From DASQUK01 sp035641315 (GTDB taxonomy: Bacteria > Actinomycetota > Acidimicrobiia > Acidimicrobiales > VFJN01), in the NCBI GenBank assembly GCA_035641315.1, contig DASQUK010000274.1, positions 10,855-74,854 of the forward strand: a stretch of 64,000 nucleotides of DNA, read 5' to 3'. The position numbers and the translations under genes were made by a program. The notes below the pieces were generated by a model. That model was given only the letters and a program-made list of their open reading frames with translations. It was not told the origin of the DNA and did not search any database. Below, piece after piece: positions 40,853 to 48,595 of the stretch. Position 1 is the stretch's first letter. Each line of letters starts with the position of its first letter.

Positions 40853-41469
40853 CCGTTCATCCTCGGGGGCTGCGCCCCCGCACCCCATCGTCGCTGGCGC
40901 CCACGGCGCCTCTCATGGATCATCTGGACGAGTCGCGGCGGGGACTGGCGGCGCTGGCCGGCAAGCTCGGCCAGATCGAGCGCTGGGGCGCGGTGCTCCG
41001 CCGGCGGCTCGAGGACGGCGGGCGCCTGCTGGTGGCCGGCAACGGCGGCAGCGCAGCGCTGGCCCACCACCTCGCCGGCGAGCTGGTCGGGCGCTACGAC
41101 CGCGAGCGCCGGCCGTTCAGCGCGCTGGCGCTGTCGGCCGAGACCGCCGGGCTCACCGCGATCGGCAACGACTACGGCTTCGACCAGTGCTTCGCCCGCC
41201 AGGTCGAGGCCCACGGCCGGCCCGGCGACGTGTTGCTGGCGCTGTCGACCTCGGGCGCCAGCGTGAACCTGCTGCGGGCGGTGGACGCAGCCCGTGGCGC
41301 CGGCGTCGAGGCGTGGGCCATGACGGGGCCGGCGCCGAACCCGCTGGCGGGCGCGGTCGACGACGTCCTCACGGTCGACTGCGCGGGCACGCCCAGCGTG
41401 CAGGACGTCCAACAGGTTGCCGTCCACCTGCTGTGCCTCGCCTTCGAGCTGGCCGGGTCCCCATCGTGA
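40849..41469 (+). CDS. gmhA: Phosphoheptose isomerase (GmhA-like SIS protein)
   Basis: A SIS-domain isomerase that converts sedoheptulose 7-phosphate to D-glycero-D-manno-heptose 7-phosphate. LLVAGNGGSAALAHHLAGELVGRY, IGNDYGFDQCFARQVE and LALSTSGASVNLLRA are diagnostic for GmhA. The GTG at 40849 gives 206 aa and a GTGA overlap with the upstream stop, as for other genes of this operon. Its first 22 codons cross a 31-bp hairpin repeat, so the ATG at 40915 (184 aa) may be the true start even though no ribosome site precedes it. Confidence 0.88.
   Translation: MTVHPRGLRPRTPSSLAPTAPLMDHLDESRRGLAALAGKLGQIERWGAVLRRRLEDGGRLLVAGNGGSAALAHHLAGELVGRYDRERRPFSALALSAETAGLTAIGNDYGFDQCFARQVEAHGRPGDVLLALSTSGASVNLLRAVDAARGAGVEAWAMTGPAPNPLAGAVDDVLTVDCAGTPSVQDVQQVAVHLLCLAFELAGSPS
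40860..40890. repeat. 31-bp hairpin repeat, copy 1
   Basis: This 31-mer matches the one at 53003-53033 at 29 of 31 positions. Its core is a perfect 7-bp hairpin, CGGGGGC-TGC-GCCCCCG, followed by CACCCCATCG. It lies at the junction of the GT4 gene and the gmhA gene. It has the look of a small dispersed REP-like element. Confidence 0.7.
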
Positions 41470-42890
41470 GCCGACGGCCGGTGTCCGTCACGGTCGTCGG
41501 CGACGCCCTGCTCGACGTCGATTGGGTGGGCTCGGTGGACCGCGTGTGTGCCGACGCGCCGGTCCCGGTCCTCGACATGGGCTTGGAGCGCCATCGGCCG
41601 GGCGGCGCCGGGCTGGCCGCCCGGTGCGCGGCGCAAGCGGGCGCGGCGGTGACGCTTGTGACCGCGGTGGGCGGCGACCAGGCGGGGGCGCGGTTGCGGG
41701 ACGAGCTGGCGGCCGACGGCGTGCGCGTGGTCGACCTCGGCCTGGACGGCCCGACGCCCGTGAAGCTGCGGTTGCGGGCAGGCGGTCAGTCGCTGGTGCG
41801 CGTCGACCAGGGATGTTCGCCGGTGTGGGCACCGGGGGCCTGGATCCCCGAGGCCACGGCGGCCGTCGAGGGGGCGGAGGCGGTGCTGGTGTCGGACTAC
41901 GGCCGGGGCCTCGCGGCCCTCGCGGCTTTCCGGGCCGTGCTGGACGCACTGCTCACCGAGACCGGCCGGCGGGTGCCCGTGGTGTGGGACCCGCATCGGC
42001 TGGGGCCGGAGCCGCCCGCCGGGCTCGACGTGCTCGTTCCCAACCTGGACGAGGCGCGACGCCTGGCGGCCGAGGACGCGGGTATGGAGGGTCGCCGTGC
42101 AGATGCCTCCACGCAGGAGGACCACCGACCGTTGGCAGACCTCGTCGCCGGGCGGTTCGGGTGCCCAGTGGCGCTGACGCTCGGGGAGCGCGGGGCGGTG
42201 CTGGCACACCCCGGGCGGGACGCCGAGGTCGTTCCCGTGGACCCGGTGGCGGGCGACGCCTGCGGCGCCGGCGATCGCTTCGCCGCCACGGTGGCGGTCG
42301 ATCGGGCACGGGGCGTCGACCTGTTCGACACGATGCGTCATGCGGTGGCGGCGGCCCGGGACCAGGTCGCGGGCGCCTGGAGTGCACCGGCGTCACCGCG
42401 ACCAGCGGCTCCCGGTTCGGCTCGGGCGGGTGCCGTCCACGATCCACTGGAGTGGGCGGCATCGCTGCGGGCGGCCGGCGGCCGAGTGGTGGCGGCCGGT
42501 GGCTGCTTCGACGTGCTGCACGCCGGCCATGTCCGCCTGCTCGACGCGGCGCGCCGCCTGGGCGATGGCTTGGTGGTGTGCCTCAACGGCGACCTTTCGG
42601 TGCGCCGGCTCAAGGGGCGGCACCGTCCTGTCAACCCCGTCGAGGACCGCTCGGCCGTGCTGGCGGGCCTGGGCTGCGTGGATGCCGTGATGGTGTTCGA
42701 CGAGGACACCCCCTGCGAGGTGCTGCGCCGGCTGAGGCCCGACGTCTTCGTCAAGGGGTCCGACTACGCCGGGGACGACCTGCCCGAGCGCGCCGTGCTC
42801 GCCGAGTGGGGCGGCGAGCTGGTGTTGCTGCCGGTGACCGACGGGCGCTCGACCACCCGCATCCTCCAGGCCGCGGCGGCCGCAGGCTGA
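41466..42890 (+). CDS. hldE: Bifunctional heptose 7-phosphate kinase / heptose 1-phosphate adenylyltransferase (HldE)
   Basis: A 474-aa fusion. Residues 1-310 are a PfkB-type kinase (VVGDALLDVDWVG, then GDACGAGDRFAATVA with catalytic Asp270). A short Ala/Pro linker leads to a cytidylyltransferase-like domain at about 338-470 with HAGH at 352-355 in GCFDVLHAGHVRLLD, VKGSDYAGDD, and the final TDGRSTTRIL. It phosphorylates heptose 7-phosphate at C1 and, after GmhB, adds AMP to yield ADP-heptose. The epimerase HldD is not in the window. The GTG overlaps the gmhA stop by 4 nt. Confidence 0.93.
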   Translation: MSRRPVSVTVVGDALLDVDWVGSVDRVCADAPVPVLDMGLERHRPGGAGLAARCAAQAGAAVTLVTAVGGDQAGARLRDELAADGVRVVDLGLDGPTPVKLRLRAGGQSLVRVDQGCSPVWAPGAWIPEATAAVEGAEAVLVSDYGRGLAALAAFRAVLDALLTETGRRVPVVWDPHRLGPEPPAGLDVLVPNLDEARRLAAEDAGMEGRRADASTQEDHRPLADLVAGRFGCPVALTLGERGAVLAHPGRDAEVVPVDPVAGDACGAGDRFAATVAVDRARGVDLFDTMRHAVAAARDQVAGAWSAPASPRPAAPGSARAGAVHDPLEWAASLRAAGGRVVAAGGCFDVLHAGHVRLLDAARRLGDGLVVCLNGDLSVRRLKGRHRPVNPVEDRSAVLAGLGCVDAVMVFDEDTPCEVLRRLRPDVFVKGSDYAGDDLPERAVLAEWGGELVLLPVTDGRSTTRILQAAAAAG

Positions 42891-44539
42891 TGGCGACCGT
42901 TCTCGGCGTGAACGCCGTCTTCCACGACCCGGCTGCGGCGCTGGTGATCGACGGCGAGACCGTGGCCGCCGCCGAGGAGGAGCGCTTCAGCCGCCGCAAG
43001 CACGGCAAGGAGCCGGTGCCGTTCTCCACCTGGGAGCTGCCGGTCGACTCAATGCGGTGGTGCCTGGCCCAGGCCGGGCTCGAACCGGCCGACGCGGACG
43101 CGGTGGGGTACTCCTACGACCCCGACCTCGCGCCCGTCCTCGACGAGGGCGACATCACGCAGGACGGCTGGGAGGGCCTGCGCACCCTCTACGCCCATCG
43201 GGCGCCCCGATTCCTGGCCACGGCGCTGCCCGGCCTGGCGGCCGAGCGGGTCTCGTTCGTCCCCCACCACGTGGCCCACGCCGCGTCGGCGTGCATGGCC
43301 GGGCCGGAGCCGTCGTCGGCCGTACTGGTCCTCGACGGTCGCGGCGAGGCGGCATCGCACCTGGGTGGCCGCTGGCGTGAGGGCCGGCTCGACGTGCTGG
43401 CCGCGCAGCGACTCCCGCACTCGCTCGGCCTGCTCTACGAAGAGGTGACCGCCCACCTCGGGTTCCGGCGGTCCTCGGACGAGTACAAGGTCATGGCCCT
43501 GGCGGCCTACGGCGACCCCGGCCGGTTCGGGCCGGTGTTCCACGAGCACGTGCGGGCCACCGGCGACGGCGGGTTCGAGGTGCGCCCCGTGGACCTGGCA
43601 ACCCTGGCGCCGCCCCGGTCGGCCGGCGAGGGCTGGACCGACGTCCACGCCGACCTCGCCGCCGGTGTCCAGGCTCGCCTGGAGGAGGTCGTCCTCGACC
43701 TCGCCCGCTGGCTGCACGACGCCACCGGGGAGCGCACGCTGACGATGGCCGGCGGCGTGGCGCTCAACTGCGTGGCCAACGGCCGGCTGGCCGCCGAGGG
43801 CCCGTTCGATGGGGTGTGGGTGCAGCCGGCGGCCGGCGACGCCGGAACGGCGCTGGGGGCCGCACTGGCGGTGGCCACCCACCTGGGCGACCGGTGCGCG
43901 CCGTTCGAGACAGTGGCCCTGGGCCGGGGCTGGAGCGAGAACGAGGTGGAGGCGACCCTCAAGGCCGCCGAGCAGCCCTACGAGCGGCCGGAGGGCGCAG
44001 CGGAGCTGGCCGAGACGGTGGCCGAGGCGTTGGCGGCGGGCGCGGTCGTCGGCTGGTTCGAGGGCCGCAGCGAGTACGGCCCCCGGGCGCTGGGGCACCG
44101 CAGCCTGCTGTGCGATCCCCGCCGGCCCGAGAACCTGGCCAGGATGAACGCCATCAAGGGCCGGGAGGAGTTCCGCCCGGTGGCCCCGATGGTGTCGGCG
44201 GACCGAGCGCCGGAGATCTTCGAGGGCGTGCATCCCAGCCCGTACATGCTGTTCGTCCACCGGGTGCGGCCGGAATGGGTCGACCGCATCCCGGCGGCCG
44301 TCCACGTCGACGGCACCGCCCGGATCCAGACCGTCGACGCCGACGACGAGCCGCTGTTGGCGGCGATGCTGGCGGCCTTCGAGCGGCGCACCGGCGTGCC
44401 CGTGGTCATCAACACCAGCTTCAACACGGCCGGCCGTCCCATGGTGGATTCGCCGCGGGACGCACTGGAGTGCTTCGGCTCGGGTCCGATCGACCTGCTG
44501 GTCTTGTACCCCTTCGTGCTGCGCCGGGCACGGCGCTAA
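42890..44539 (+). CDS. NodU/CmcH-type carbamoyltransferase
   Basis: A 549-aa enzyme that transfers a carbamoyl group from carbamoyl phosphate via carbamoyl-AMP to a hydroxyl of a sugar or antibiotic. The N-terminal ASKHA-like domain has VNAVFHDPAAALV and the metal histidines in VPHHVAHAASA. The C-terminal domain carries WFEGRSEYGPRALGHRSLL and PVVINTSFNTAGRP. The ATG shares a base with the hldE stop (TGATG), so it is the last gene of the heptose operon. Its likely target is the heptose-containing glycan. Confidence 0.92.
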   Translation: MATVLGVNAVFHDPAAALVIDGETVAAAEEERFSRRKHGKEPVPFSTWELPVDSMRWCLAQAGLEPADADAVGYSYDPDLAPVLDEGDITQDGWEGLRTLYAHRAPRFLATALPGLAAERVSFVPHHVAHAASACMAGPEPSSAVLVLDGRGEAASHLGGRWREGRLDVLAAQRLPHSLGLLYEEVTAHLGFRRSSDEYKVMALAAYGDPGRFGPVFHEHVRATGDGGFEVRPVDLATLAPPRSAGEGWTDVHADLAAGVQARLEEVVLDLARWLHDATGERTLTMAGGVALNCVANGRLAAEGPFDGVWVQPAAGDAGTALGAALAVATHLGDRCAPFETVALGRGWSENEVEATLKAAEQPYERPEGAAELAETVAEALAAGAVVGWFEGRSEYGPRALGHRSLLCDPRRPENLARMNAIKGREEFRPVAPMVSADRAPEIFEGVHPSPYMLFVHRVRPEWVDRIPAAVHVDGTARIQTVDADDEPLLAAMLAAFERRTGVPVVINTSFNTAGRPMVDSPRDALECFGSGPIDLLVLYPFVLRRARR

Positions 44540-45002
44540 GCCCATGGATTGCCGCCCGAAGGCGGTGCCGCTCGTGCTGGTCGAACGTGCGCTCGAGCAG
44601 TTCGACCAGACGGTGGCGCCATACGTCCCGGACCTCTCGGTACAGCTGGTCGCCCGCCGGGGTCGCCACGCGCTCGACCAGACCGAGCAACGCGCTCAGC
44701 GTTGCCAACTGGTGGGCGACCTCCGTGTACCGGGCGGTGACGAGGGGCAGTCGCTCGGCCTTGGCGACGGGGTAGTCGCTGTCCGCCACGAGGTCCTGAG
44801 GCTCGCACCCGAACACGCCGGCCAACAGGGTGACCGTCCGTTCGCTGGGCACCGTGAGCCCGGACTCGACGTGCGACAACGCCACGCGGGAGACCGCGAT
44901 GCGCTCGGCCAGTTGCGCTTGGGTCCAGCCCAGCTCGGCACGCAGCTTGGCGACGCGGCGACCGAGGGATTCCTGTCCGATGCCAAGTGGCTTAGCAGAC
45001 AC
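44421..45002 (-). CDS. Xre family transcriptional regulator
   Basis: A 193-aa DNA-binding protein. Residues 12-70 form a lambda-repressor-like HTH (LRAELGWTQAQLAERIAVSR then ALSHVESG). The rest is helical, followed by an Arg/Pro-rich tail that overlaps the end of the carbamoyltransferase gene antisense by 119 nt. The start is the GTG at 45002; only 28 nt separate it from the divergent GDP-mannose dehydratase start, so it may control that gene. The tail could reflect a lost stop codon. Confidence 0.8.
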   Translation of the reverse strand: MSAKPLGIGQESLGRRVAKLRAELGWTQAQLAERIAVSRVALSHVESGLTVPSERTVTLLAGVFGCEPQDLVADSDYPVAKAERLPLVTARYTEVAHQLATLSALLGLVERVATPAGDQLYREVRDVWRHRLVELLERTFDQHERHRLRAAIHGLSAVPGAARRGTRPAGRSDPSRSTPVRPAANPPWDGRPC

Positions 45003-45030
45003 CGGGACGCGTCGCAGGTACAAGTGCAGA

Positions 45031-45996
45031 ATGCGTGCGCTCATCACCGGTGTCACCGGACAGGACGGCTCGTACCTCGCAGAGTTGTTGCTCGACCACG
45101 AGTACGAGGTGGTCGGCGTCGTGCGGCGCAGCTCGACCGTGAGCTTCGAGCGCATCGCCCACATCCAAGATCGGCTCACGCTGGTGCCCGGCGACCTGCT
45201 CGACCAGGGCTCGCTGGTTTCGATCATCGCCGAGCACCGGCCCACCGAGGTCTACAACCTCGCAGCACAGAGCTTCGTCATGACGAGCTTCTCGCAGCCG
45301 GTGCTCACCGGCGACGTCACGGCCCTCGGTGCGGTGCGACTGCTGGAGTCGATCCGCCAGGTCGATCCCGACATCCGCTTCTACCAGGCGAGCTCGTCGG
45401 AGATGTTCGGCAAGGTGGCCGAGGTGCCGCAGAACGAGCGCACGCCCTTCCATCCCCGCTCGCCCTATGGCGTCGCCAAGGTCTACGCCCACTGGATCAC
45501 GGTCAACTACCGCGAGAGCTACGACATGTTCGCCACGTCGGGGATCCTGTTCAACCACGGCTCCCCCCGCCGCGGGCTCGAGTTCGTGGAACGCAAGGTG
45601 AGCCATGGCGTCGCCCGCATCAAGCTCGGCCTCGAGAGTGAGCTACGCCTGGGCAACCTCGATGCCCGCCGCGACTGGGGCAGCGCCGCCGACTATGTGG
45701 ATGCGATGTGGCGCATGCTCCAGCTCGACGAACCGGGCGACTTCGTGGTGGCGAGCGGCGAGACGCATTCGATCCGGGAGCTGTGCGAGGTGGCGTTCGG
45801 CCACGTCGGCCTCGACTGGCGGGAGCACGTCGTGCAGGACAAGCGCTTCTACCGACCCGCGGAGGTCGACCTCCTGATCGGCGACCCCAAACGTGCGCAA
45901 GCCGCGCTGGACTGGCGCCCGCGCACCGGCTTCGAGGACCTGGTGTGCAGCATGGTCGACTCCGACCTGGCGCAGCTTCAGCGCACGGGTGTTTGA
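45031..45996 (+). CDS. gmd: GDP-mannose 4,6-dehydratase (extended SDR)
   Basis: A 321-aa NAD(P)-dependent enzyme that converts GDP-mannose to GDP-4-keto-6-deoxymannose. The dinucleotide motif is GVTGQDGSYLAELL, the active site is Tyr146-x3-Lys150 in YGVAKVYAHW with SSSEMFG upstream, and NHGSPRRGLEFV and NLDARRDWG are GMD-specific. Next to an ADP-heptose operon it may supply a deoxysugar to the same glycan; a GDP-heptose substrate is conceivable. No epimerase or reductase partner is nearby. Confidence 0.92.
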   Translation: MRALITGVTGQDGSYLAELLLDHEYEVVGVVRRSSTVSFERIAHIQDRLTLVPGDLLDQGSLVSIIAEHRPTEVYNLAAQSFVMTSFSQPVLTGDVTALGAVRLLESIRQVDPDIRFYQASSSEMFGKVAEVPQNERTPFHPRSPYGVAKVYAHWITVNYRESYDMFATSGILFNHGSPRRGLEFVERKVSHGVARIKLGLESELRLGNLDARRDWGSAADYVDAMWRMLQLDEPGDFVVASGETHSIRELCEVAFGHVGLDWREHVVQDKRFYRPAEVDLLIGDPKRAQAALDWRPRTGFEDLVCSMVDSDLAQLQRTGV

Positions 45997-46133
45997 CCGC
46001 CGGGCAAGTAGCCCCTGCTCGTTACCGCGTCACCGACTGACAGCGTCTTTCAGCACTTCTGAAGCCGCGGCCACACCGGCGGCGACTCGCCCGACGCACA
46101 CCTGGGTACGCACCAACTGCCAAGGAGGTGCCC

Positions 46134-46628
46134 ATGAGCGCAGGAGCCTGGATGATGGTGCTGGCCACGGCGCTGGCCATCGGCGCGCTGGGGCTGCTGA
46201 TCTTCGCCACCGTCAAGAGCATTCTCAACGAGCGCACCAAGGGCCGCTCGATCTGGCGGGAGTTCGGGCTGGGCCTCTCGCTGATGATCCTGTTCTTCTC
46301 CACTTGGATCGCCCACGGCATCAGCGAGTGGCAGGCCTACACCGACGAGCAGCGTGAGCACGGCCAGTCCGTCGAGGCCGGCGACTTCTTCACCGCATTC
46401 GCGCAGTCGACGCTGGAGAACTGGCAGTCCGAGTTCCTCCAGCTGTTCTCGTTCGTGGTGCTGGCGGCCCTGTTCATCCACAAGGGCAGCGCCGAATCCA
46501 AGGACACCGACGAGAAGCTCGAGGCCTCGCTCCGGCGTATCGAGGAGAAGCTCGGCACGCTGCCTGATGGCGCACCCAAGGCCAAGGAGGAGCGCTGGCA
46601 GCTCCCCGAGACCCCGCTCCAAGTGTGA
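46134..46628 (+). CDS. Small membrane protein, DUF6766-like
   Basis: A 164-aa protein with three predicted membrane helices (MVLATALAIGALGLLIFATV, GLGLSLMILFFSTWIAHGI and LQLFSFVVLAALFIH) and a charged C-terminal helix. The block LENWQSEFLQLF followed by GSAESK matches what I remember of the DUF6766 family; function unknown. AAGGAGG lies 5 nt before the ATG at 46134, one of the best ribosome sites here; a GTG at 46128 overlaps it. The next gene follows within 23 nt. Confidence 0.75.
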   Translation: MSAGAWMMVLATALAIGALGLLIFATVKSILNERTKGRSIWREFGLGLSLMILFFSTWIAHGISEWQAYTDEQREHGQSVEAGDFFTAFAQSTLENWQSEFLQLFSFVVLAALFIHKGSAESKDTDEKLEASLRRIEEKLGTLPDGAPKAKEERWQLPETPLQV

Positions 46629-46651
46629 GGACCGAGAAGCGGGAGGTGTGG

Positions 46652-47077
46652 ATGGTGGACCCCGACCAGAGCGGCGAGGACTTCGACGACGAGTTGCTGG
46701 CCGACGAGTTCCCACCCGATGAGCCCCTGGCGGTCGAGGACGAGGGCATCACCGGGGTCGAGCAGCTCGGCGGCGAATCCGTGGCCGAGCGCGATGAGCG
46801 CACCGAGCCAGAGGTCTGGGAACGCCAGGCCGGCGACACTGGCGCCGACGCCGGGACCGAGCTCAACGCCGACGACGCCGGCGTGCCCGACACCGAGAAG
46901 GACCTGGTGGGCGAGCGCGCCGACAGCGACGCCGACGACGACCAGGGTCCGCTGGCCCCCGACGACGACTTCAGCGGCGACGAGACCACCCGCGACGTCG
47001 CCACCGAGCGGGTGTCGCCGCCGGCCGAGGACGCCGCCGTCCATGTCGACGACGAGGCGCCCGGCGCGACCCCCTGA
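46652..47077 (+). CDS. Acidic low-complexity protein, possibly DUF5709-like
   Basis: A 141-aa, very Asp/Glu-rich protein without cysteines or hydrophobic segments, probably largely disordered and cytoplasmic. The pattern DFDDELLADEFPPDEPLAVE followed by short acidic blocks recalls DUF5709 proteins of Actinomycetota, but the match is uncertain. GGGAGG lies 5 nt before the ATG at 46652, which I prefer over the GTG at 46625 that overlaps the previous stop. Likely in an operon with the upstream membrane protein. Confidence 0.65.
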   Translation: MVDPDQSGEDFDDELLADEFPPDEPLAVEDEGITGVEQLGGESVAERDERTEPEVWERQAGDTGADAGTELNADDAGVPDTEKDLVGERADSDADDDQGPLAPDDDFSGDETTRDVATERVSPPAEDAAVHVDDEAPGATP

Positions 47078-47090
47078 CGGCGGGCCTTCC

Positions 47091-47129
47091 GGTTGCAGCT
47101 ATGCGGTCACATGCCGCATGGCTACAACC
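47091..47129. promoter_or_regulatory. 39-nt near-perfect dyad between acidic-protein and FAD-enzyme genes
   Basis: Fifteen of 16 positions pair (one T-G), closing a 7-nt loop: GGTTG, one mismatch, then AGCTATGCGG against CCGCATGGCT and CAACC. It begins 13 nt after the acidic-protein stop and ends 31 nt before the FAD-enzyme start. It could be a terminator (no strong U-tract follows), an operator, or a small palindromic element. Confidence 0.55.
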
Positions 47130-47160
47130 AGTTTGAGGATTCTGTCTGCAAAGGTGGGGC

Positions 47161-48588
47161 ATGCTCGACGCCGCCGTCGTGGGATCGGGACCCAACGGGC
47201 TCACCGCCGCGGTGACGCTGGCGCGGGCCGGCCTTTCCGTGCGGGTCTTCGAGGCCGCCGACCGGATCGGTGGCGGCACCCGCACCGAAAAGCTCACCCT
47301 GCCGGGGTTCCGGCACGACGTGTGCTCGGCCGTGCACCCGCTCGGCGTCGGGTCGCCGGCGCTGGGCGCACTGCCGCTGGCCGACCACGGGCTCGAGTGG
47401 GTCCATCCCGAGCTGGCGCTCGCCCACCCCCTGCTCGACGGATCGGCGGCGGTCCTGGCCCGATCGGTCGACGAGACAGCCGCCTCGCTCGGTCGCGACG
47501 GCCGGGCGTGGCGATCCCTCGTGCAACCGTTCCTCGGCCGCTGGCCCGAACTGGCGGCGGAGATCCTCCAGCCGCTGACCATGGGCGTGCCCCGGCACCC
47601 GGTGCTGCTGGCCCGCTTCGGCCTGCGGGCGGTGTGGCCGGTCCGGCTGGCGACCCGGGCCTTCCGGGAGGACCGGGCCCGCCTGCTGCTCGCCGGCATC
47701 GCGGGTCACGCCATCGCGCCGTTGGGCGCGCCGCTCACGACCTCCGCGGGCCTGATGCTGGCGGTGGCGGCGCACGAGGTGGGCTGGCCGGTGGCCCGGG
47801 GCGGGTCGCAGGCCATCGCCGACGCCCTGGCCTCGTATCTCAGGGCAATGGGCGGCGAGGTCGAGACCGGAACGCCCGTGACGGCGCTCGATCAGTTGCC
47901 GCCGGCCCGCGCCTACCTGCTCGACGTCATGCCCCGTGACCTCGCCACCATTGCCGGCGACCGGCTGCCGGGGCGCTACCGCGAGAGGCTCGGCCGCTAC
48001 CGCCACGGTCCGGCCGTGTTCAAGGTCGACTACGCATTGGCCGACGCCGTCCCCTGGAAGGCCGACGAGTGCCGCCGGGCGGCCACCGTCCACCTGGGTG
48101 CCTCCCTCGGTGAGATCGGCGGGGCGCTGGCGGCAGCCACCGCCGGCCGACCCCCGGCGCCACCGTTCCTGATCGTGGCGCAGCCGACGATCGTCGACCC
48201 CTCCCGCGCGCCCGCCGGCCGGCACGTGCTCTGGGCCTACGGGCACGTGCCCCGGGGCTGGCGGGGCGACCTCAGCGGCGCCATCGAGGACCAGATCGAG
48301 CGGTTCGCGCCCGGCTTCCGCGACCTGGTCCTGGCCCGCTCGGCCTGGGGCCCGCCCCAGCTCGAGGCGCACAACCGCAGCATGGTCGACGGCGACATCG
48401 CGGGCGGCGTGTTCCGGGGCCGCCAGGTGCTGTTCCGCCCCGTGATCGCCCGGGTGCCCTACGCCACCCCCGATCCCTCGATCTTCCTGTGCTCGGCGGC
48501 AACGCCCCCGGGGCCGGGCGTGCACGGCATGGGCGGCTACCACGCCGCCCGGGTAGCGCTTCATCGGGTGTTCCACACGCAGATCTGA
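47161..48588 (+). CDS. FAD-dependent oxidoreductase, phytoene-desaturase-like
   Basis: A 475-aa flavoprotein. The N-terminal dinucleotide fold is VVGSGPNGLTAAVTLARAG, followed by FEAADRIGGGTRTEKL. GGSQAIADALASYLRAMGG is the characteristic segment of phytoene dehydrogenase-related (CrtI-like) proteins, and the C-terminal GPGVHGMGGYHAARVAL is the FAD-closing motif. No carotenoid genes are adjacent, so a role as a general amine or polyene oxidoreductase is equally possible. A ribosome-site-like AGGTGG precedes the ATG. Confidence 0.87.
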   Translation: MLDAAVVGSGPNGLTAAVTLARAGLSVRVFEAADRIGGGTRTEKLTLPGFRHDVCSAVHPLGVGSPALGALPLADHGLEWVHPELALAHPLLDGSAAVLARSVDETAASLGRDGRAWRSLVQPFLGRWPELAAEILQPLTMGVPRHPVLLARFGLRAVWPVRLATRAFREDRARLLLAGIAGHAIAPLGAPLTTSAGLMLAVAAHEVGWPVARGGSQAIADALASYLRAMGGEVETGTPVTALDQLPPARAYLLDVMPRDLATIAGDRLPGRYRERLGRYRHGPAVFKVDYALADAVPWKADECRRAATVHLGASLGEIGGALAAATAGRPPAPPFLIVAQPTIVDPSRAPAGRHVLWAYGHVPRGWRGDLSGAIEDQIERFAPGFRDLVLARSAWGPPQLEAHNRSMVDGDIAGGVFRGRQVLFRPVIARVPYATPDPSIFLCSAATPPGPGVHGMGGYHAARVALHRVFHTQI

Positions 48589-48595
48589 ACGTCGC

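Noticed and set aside
45997..46133. SigB/SigF-type promoter (GTTT...GGGTA) before the DUF6766-like gene
   Set aside because: GGGTAC occurs at about 46104 but no GTTT-like -35 stands at the proper distance, so it was not annotated.
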